From contig ONKY01000083.1 in NCBI GenBank assembly GCA_900318585.1, forward strand, positions 20,142 to 84,141: a stretch of DNA of 64,000 bases. The letters are read 5' to 3'. This document shows, piece after piece, positions 60,599 through 64,000 of the stretch. Both the position numbers and the translations under genes were made by a program. Every line of letters begins with the position of its first letter. The first letter of the stretch is position 1. The notes beneath the pieces were generated by a model. It was not told where the DNA came from and did no database searches. It worked only from the letters and a program-made list of their open reading frames with translations. This stretch comes from an uncultured Prevotellaceae bacterium. Its GTDB lineage: Bacteria; Bacteroidota; Bacteroidia; Bacteroidales; Bacteroidaceae.

Positions 60599-63472
60599 TC
60601 AATGTTTGAGGTCGTCATCGTACCTTTTATATAAATAGGTATCGTACTGCTGTCTGAACTGCTTCAGGCGCTGGCGCGCTCCGCTGCCCGTCCAGGCACC
60701 GTCGTAGCGATCGGTGTCGGCATGGATGCTGAGAGGCGAGCTAATCTGATGGATAACAGCGAACGACGAGGTGTTGATGACGTGCTGGCGGGCGTTGATG
60801 ACATAGTCGCGCGTCAACTGGTTCACCATCTTCGTCGAGCTCGAGGCATCGATGGTTACCGTCTGCCCGCGTTTGTCAGTCACCGTCAGCTGGCCGTTGC
60901 CGCCGCCTATAGTGAGCCGCTCGCGGACACCGAGCTCGTCAGAGCAGGCGGTGGGGTAGATGCCCGTCTCCACTACGTTGTCGGCAAAGACAGAATTGTC
61001 CTGGAAGTGGTAGCGGATGAAGGCGTTGATTTCCTCGACCATGGCCAGCGCCTTGTCACGGGCGGCCTGCAACTCATCGCTCACGATGCCCTCGGCAAAC
61101 TGCTCGCTATACTGGTCGAACAGCACCTTGATGTCGCTCCACTTGGGCAGTCCACGCTCGTAGGCCTTACGCATGGCTTCGTTGTCGGGGGCATAGACGG
61201 TGTAGTTATACGAGTTGAAGTAGTTCACGTTGTCCGTCAGTCCGTTCTTGGCGGCGAAAGTGTGATAAGCCTCCATGCGATATTTGCCCGTCACTTCGTT
61301 CTTTTCCTTCATGCGGTCGCTGGCAAACTCCATGATGCTGTCCATCGCGAAGTCCGTACACAACTCCATGAACTCGGTGAAACGCGGGTCGTTCTCCAGC
61401 GCGCTGAGCACCGACTTCTGCGGGGCTTGTATGACGTGGTCTATGGCGTAGGCCACACCGTTGGCCTGCTTGTAGACCTTCGTGATTTCCGATGCAGGCA
61501 GCGGGCCGTCTATCTGTCCGCCGCTCCTGACGGTATTGCCATCGAACATGATGGCAGCGCCGTGCTTCGTCTTATAGAACTTGTTGGTACCCAGCTCGGC
61601 ACCCGCGGGCAGCACCACGGTGTGGTAGTTCAGAATGTCCACAAACTGGCTGCGGAACTGGTCGGTGTTCACACGGCCGATGGAGTCGGTGGGGGCGGTA
61701 CCCACGGTGCCAGTCTCCTTGTCGTACTTCCACGACGAGCAGTAGACGTAGGGCGACTTCTTCTGATAGTAGAACTTCAGGGCGCGCGGCTGCTTGTCGT
61801 TCAGCGAGGTGGGGTCTACATAGTAGCGTCCGAAGGCATCGTCCGTGGGGATAAAGAACGCGTAGTTGGCGCTCATAGCCAGCAGGTAGGCGTAGTAGTT
61901 CAGGTTGAGGGCCAGCGATGCGCGGCTCTTACCGTCGTTCACCGCCTCGTTCATGATTTTCATGTCGCTGCTCAGCGTCACGGGAGCCGAGACGGCAATC
62001 AGCGAGGGCGGTGCAAACACCTTGTTCAGCATATAGGCCACGCCGTTGTTGGCAATCTTCACGTCATACGAGCCCGTGCTGGTGCGGTTCAGCACATCGA
62101 GCGTCAGCCCCATCGGGTCGTTGGCCTCGTCCATCACGCGACCGAACTTTGAGGGTACGGTGCCCACGAACGAGCTCTTCATCAGGTTGGCCACAATCTG
62201 CTGTACGTTCTGCAGGGGAATAGAGTCGATATTCTCGGCCAGGTTGGCTTCATTGTTCTCCTTCTTTCCAAAGGCATTGATCAGGAACTCTCCCTGTCCA
62301 CCAGGCAGGAAGTACTCCCTGATGGCCTCGTCGGTAGGAACAAACATGGCGGCAATGTCCTTGTTGGGGTTCTCGCCCGTGGCGCCGCTGTTATAGTTGT
62401 TCCATCCCGGGTCGAACGGCAGCACATACTGCGCCACGCTCCGGTTGGGATCCTGTGTCAGCGTACCGCCCTGCGAACGCTCGCTCATGTAGCGCTTCTG
62501 GAAGATGGAGTCTATCTGCGGCAGACCGTTCACCTGAGCATAGTCGTTGTAGTTCTTCGTCGTGGCAGCATCATAGTAGGGTGCGCTGAAACGGTCGAGC
62601 ATACGGCTGAAGTAGTTGCTCTCACCGTTGGTGCGAATCACCTCGGCCAGATTGCCCGGCGGAACCAGCACGTCCTGCATCTGGTGGATATAACCGTTCT
62701 TGCAGGTAACGTCGGCATGGATAATCTTGTTCCTGAAGATGTAGGCCGAGTGCTCGTTCTCGTCGTAGGGCGTGCCCGTCACCACCTCGAAGTCGCTGTT
62801 GTCGCCCAGCGTGGTGATGTTGTTGTTCGTCATCTGCTCCTCGGTGAAGTGTACCATCATCGGGCGGGTGGCGTCCATCACCATGTAAATGCCGCGGTCG
62901 TAGTATTTCTCCCAGTAGGGATTGTTCGCGGGCATGTCAGCCTGGCCGCGCAGATGGGTAATGGTGTCGGTGACGTTGGCGCCCGTGGTGTGTTTCAGCG
63001 CCTGTCCCTGTGCTACCGACGTGGCACTCTCCGAGATGTTCGACAGCATCTCCACCAACAGCGCATTGTCGAGCATCGAGGCATAGAGCAACTGCCGTTT
63101 CATAGCGTCAGACAGGTCTTCATACCTTCTCACTCCCCATGCATTGTTGGCATAGAAACGATCGAACGCCTCGTCGTTGGCCAGGAACACGGTCTTCGAG
63201 CCAGTCCTCGACAGCGTCTCGGCATACCCCAGGTCATCAATCAGCCTCAGGTAGTTGGTGAAAGTACCGGTCAGAACGTTTCCCTGCGTGTTTGTCAGGT
63301 TCTCTGGATGCTTCATGGCCTCATAGATGCTCGAGCCGAGCCACGACGGATAGTTCCCCGGGTCGTCCAGGTCATAGTCGTCAGTACAAGCCATGAATAG
63401 AGCTCCAACGGTCATGGTCAGGCAAATGCCGTAGCAAGTCTTCTTGACCATTTTGAGAAAGCGGTAATTCAT
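60599..63472 (-). CDS. Large FAS1 (fasciclin) lipoprotein with four domains, first gene of operon
   Basis: 957 residues. The lipoprotein signal ends at ALFMAC (Cys29), followed by TDDYDLDD, a strong surface-export type sequence. Four fasciclin H1-like motifs are spaced through the protein: TVFLANDEAFDRFY (about 95), AAMFVPTDEAIREYF (about 380), YAFFIPTDDAFGRYY (about 540) and YTVYAPDNEAMRKAY (about 770). Matching H2-like ends include GYIHQMQDVLVPP, GVAYMLNKVFAPP and GVAYAIDHVIQAP. This is unusually long for a bacterial FAS1 protein. It leads a seven-gene operon with two SusCD pairs; a surface ligand-binding or adhesion role is an inference. Confidence 0.88.
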   Translation of the reverse strand: MNYRFLKMVKKTCYGICLTMTVGALFMACTDDYDLDDPGNYPSWLGSSIYEAMKHPENLTNTQGNVLTGTFTNYLRLIDDLGYAETLSRTGSKTVFLANDEAFDRFYANNAWGVRRYEDLSDAMKRQLLYASMLDNALLVEMLSNISESATSVAQGQALKHTTGANVTDTITHLRGQADMPANNPYWEKYYDRGIYMVMDATRPMMVHFTEEQMTNNNITTLGDNSDFEVVTGTPYDENEHSAYIFRNKIIHADVTCKNGYIHQMQDVLVPPGNLAEVIRTNGESNYFSRMLDRFSAPYYDAATTKNYNDYAQVNGLPQIDSIFQKRYMSERSQGGTLTQDPNRSVAQYVLPFDPGWNNYNSGATGENPNKDIAAMFVPTDEAIREYFLPGGQGEFLINAFGKKENNEANLAENIDSIPLQNVQQIVANLMKSSFVGTVPSKFGRVMDEANDPMGLTLDVLNRTSTGSYDVKIANNGVAYMLNKVFAPPSLIAVSAPVTLSSDMKIMNEAVNDGKSRASLALNLNYYAYLLAMSANYAFFIPTDDAFGRYYVDPTSLNDKQPRALKFYYQKKSPYVYCSSWKYDKETGTVGTAPTDSIGRVNTDQFRSQFVDILNYHTVVLPAGAELGTNKFYKTKHGAAIMFDGNTVRSGGQIDGPLPASEITKVYKQANGVAYAIDHVIQAPQKSVLSALENDPRFTEFMELCTDFAMDSIMEFASDRMKEKNEVTGKYRMEAYHTFAAKNGLTDNVNYFNSYNYTVYAPDNEAMRKAYERGLPKWSDIKVLFDQYSEQFAEGIVSDELQAARDKALAMVEEINAFIRYHFQDNSVFADNVVETGIYPTACSDELGVRERLTIGGGNGQLTVTDKRGQTVTIDASSSTKMVNQLTRDYVINARQHVINTSSFAVIHQISSPLSIHADTDRYDGAWTGSGARQRLKQFRQQYDTYLYKRYDDDLKH

Positions 63473-63560
63473 ACTTTTAGTTTATTTGATATAGTTTTAT
63501 TGAATAATACTAAGTTATTGGTCGCCAAGTACACTTGGTGTGTATGCCTATAATTCGGTG

Positions 63561-63568
63561 CAAAGTTA
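63561..63568 (-). promoter_or_regulatory. -7 box of the FAS1/SusCD operon
   Basis: TAACTTTG on the minus strand in the context TTCGGTGCAAAGTTA (plus strand), about 89 bp before the first start codon. Confidence 0.65.
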
Positions 63569-63871
63569 AATAAAAAAAATGAAATGACAAAATAAGTCAA
63601 CGCCTTTTTATTGTCAAGTCATAATTTTCTTATTACTAAAATGCAATCGTAAACTGCATAAAGTCATCATCAAGCCTTTAGTGTATGCGCGTAAAGTGCC
63701 ATTTTAGACGTGAAAAATGGCACTCTCTGCTCGTAGAGTGGCGTTTTAGGGATCTCCCAGTATATGGAATATCTGTCCTACCTGCTGCGGTGTAAAGGTA
63801 CGGCTGTTTATACTCAGGAGCGGTCGTAGCTCGTTTTTGAAAAAGATACTCTATCCAACGTTTTCGACATG

Positions 63872-63903
63872 AAAAAAGGAGTTGCGAAGAATCGTAACTC
63901 CTT
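63872..63903 (-). terminator. Terminator downstream of tRNA fragment
   Basis: AAGGAGTTACGA pairs with TCGCAACTCCTT (one mismatch) around a 4-base loop, with a run of T after it on the minus strand. It lies 11 bp past the 3' end of the tRNA fragment and is probably the original tRNA terminator. Confidence 0.85.
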
Positions 63904-63914
63904 GATTTTCAGCG

Positions 63915-63956
63915 TGGACCAGCCAGGGCTTGAACCTGGGACCTCCAGATTATGAG
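63915..63956 (-). tRNA. 3' half of a tRNA-Met (CAU) gene, probable attachment site
   Basis: Read on the minus strand: anticodon loop CTCATAA, stem side TCTGG, variable loop AGGTC, T arm CCAGG-TTCAAGC-CCTGG, acceptor side CTGGTCC and discriminator A. There is no encoded CCA, as is frequent in Bacteroidota. Upstream of the anticodon loop the sequence does not pair with TCTGG and no D arm follows, so the 5' half is missing. A sharp loss of match exactly at the anticodon loop is what tRNA-targeting integrases leave. Confidence 0.85.
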
Positions 63957-64000
63957 TATCTTAAAGTGATATTCTATGATATATCGTTGTTTTGAAAGTG

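Larger units (their letters stand above)
46185..63472 (-). other. Seven-gene FAS1/SusCD operon
   Basis: Gene order in transcription: FAS1 (957 aa), SusC, SusD, FAS1 (688 aa), FAS1 (585 aa), SusC, SusD. Gaps are about 20-55 bp and none contains a TAnnTTTG box or terminator that I could see. One promoter lies upstream (63561-63568) and one strong terminator downstream (46094-46171). No glycoside hydrolase, sulfatase, peptidase or regulator gene is included. Confidence 0.8.
63473..63914. other. Leader and gap upstream of FAS1/SusCD operon
   Basis: About 440 bp without a credible gene. It holds the operon promoter, a perfect short inverted repeat CCAAGT-AC-ACTTGG (63525-63538) within the transcribed leader, the IR AGTGCCATTTT...AAAATGGCACT (63695-63705 with 63714-63724) followed by a partial direct copy AGAGTGGCGTTTTAGG, and the terminator at 63872-63903. 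Confidence 0.7.

Noticed and set aside
60722-62152. Plus-strand open frame of 476 codons opposite the large FAS1 gene
   Set aside because: Antisense shadow of a gene with four FAS1 motifs; composition is typical of a reversed coding frame.
63957-64000. Intact tRNA gene extending past the anticodon loop
   Set aside because: The bases after 63956 do not form the second side of the anticodon stem and no D arm is seen, so only the 3' half is present.

Overview
The window is about 64 kb of chromosome from a member of the Bacteroidota, most like Prevotella/Segatella. This rests on sequence evidence: promoters of the TAnnTTTG (-7) type, SusC/SusD pairs, a hybrid two-component system (HTCS), a PorZ-like type IX secretion protein, an S46 dipeptidyl-peptidase, LruC-type lipoproteins, and many lipoproteins with acidic residues straight after the lipobox cysteine. 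No plasmid or phage genes are visible. The extreme right edge carries the 3' half of a tRNA-Met (CAU) gene, so an integrated element probably starts there.

Layout. 1-7.4 kb: 3' part of porZ, a dicarboxylate-type symporter, a minus-strand unit of a membrane AraC regulator plus an EamA exporter, and an LruC lipoprotein. 7.5-13.3 kb: sufC-sufD (no sufB beside them), a DUF554 membrane protein and a GH3 glycosidase, all minus strand. 13.3-23.7 kb: a PIF1/RecD-like helicase converging on a minus-strand unit of a nucleoside-recognition-domain (SpmA/SpmB-like) membrane protein, a polysaccharide flippase, a CotH/lamin-tail protein and a DPP7-like peptidase. 23.8-30.2 kb: two tandem paralogous lipoproteins and a third LruC protein. 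30.2-41.6 kb: two large secreted modular proteins and an HTCS regulator separated by a repeat island. 41.8-46.1 kb: a candidate small RNA, a DUF4294 protein, two tandem sodium:neurotransmitter-type symporters and a VanZ protein. 46.2-63.5 kb: a seven-gene minus-strand operon, FAS1 - SusC - SusD - FAS1 - FAS1 - SusC - SusD, with one visible promoter and no carbohydrate-active enzymes.

How the genes fit together. Most of the region concerns the cell envelope: secretion (PorZ and proteins with T9SS-like tails), surface lipoproteins (LruC and FAS1 families), outer-membrane uptake (two SusCD pairs), and transport of small solutes. The FAS1/SusCD operon looks like an uptake or adhesion system whose ligand cannot be read from its genes.

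A second theme is small repeats. Palindromic or tandem elements sit in intergenic gaps, but several lie inside genes and keep the frame open: sufD (twice), sufC, the DUF554 gene, the helicase, the symporter N-terminus and the tail of a secreted glycosidase-like protein. Three signal peptides of the FAS1/SusCD operon are written in the same kinds of AT-rich repeat DNA that fill gene junctions. These two observations, the FAS1/SusCD operon, the candidate small RNA upstream of the HTCS, and the tRNA junction are the points most worth a second look.
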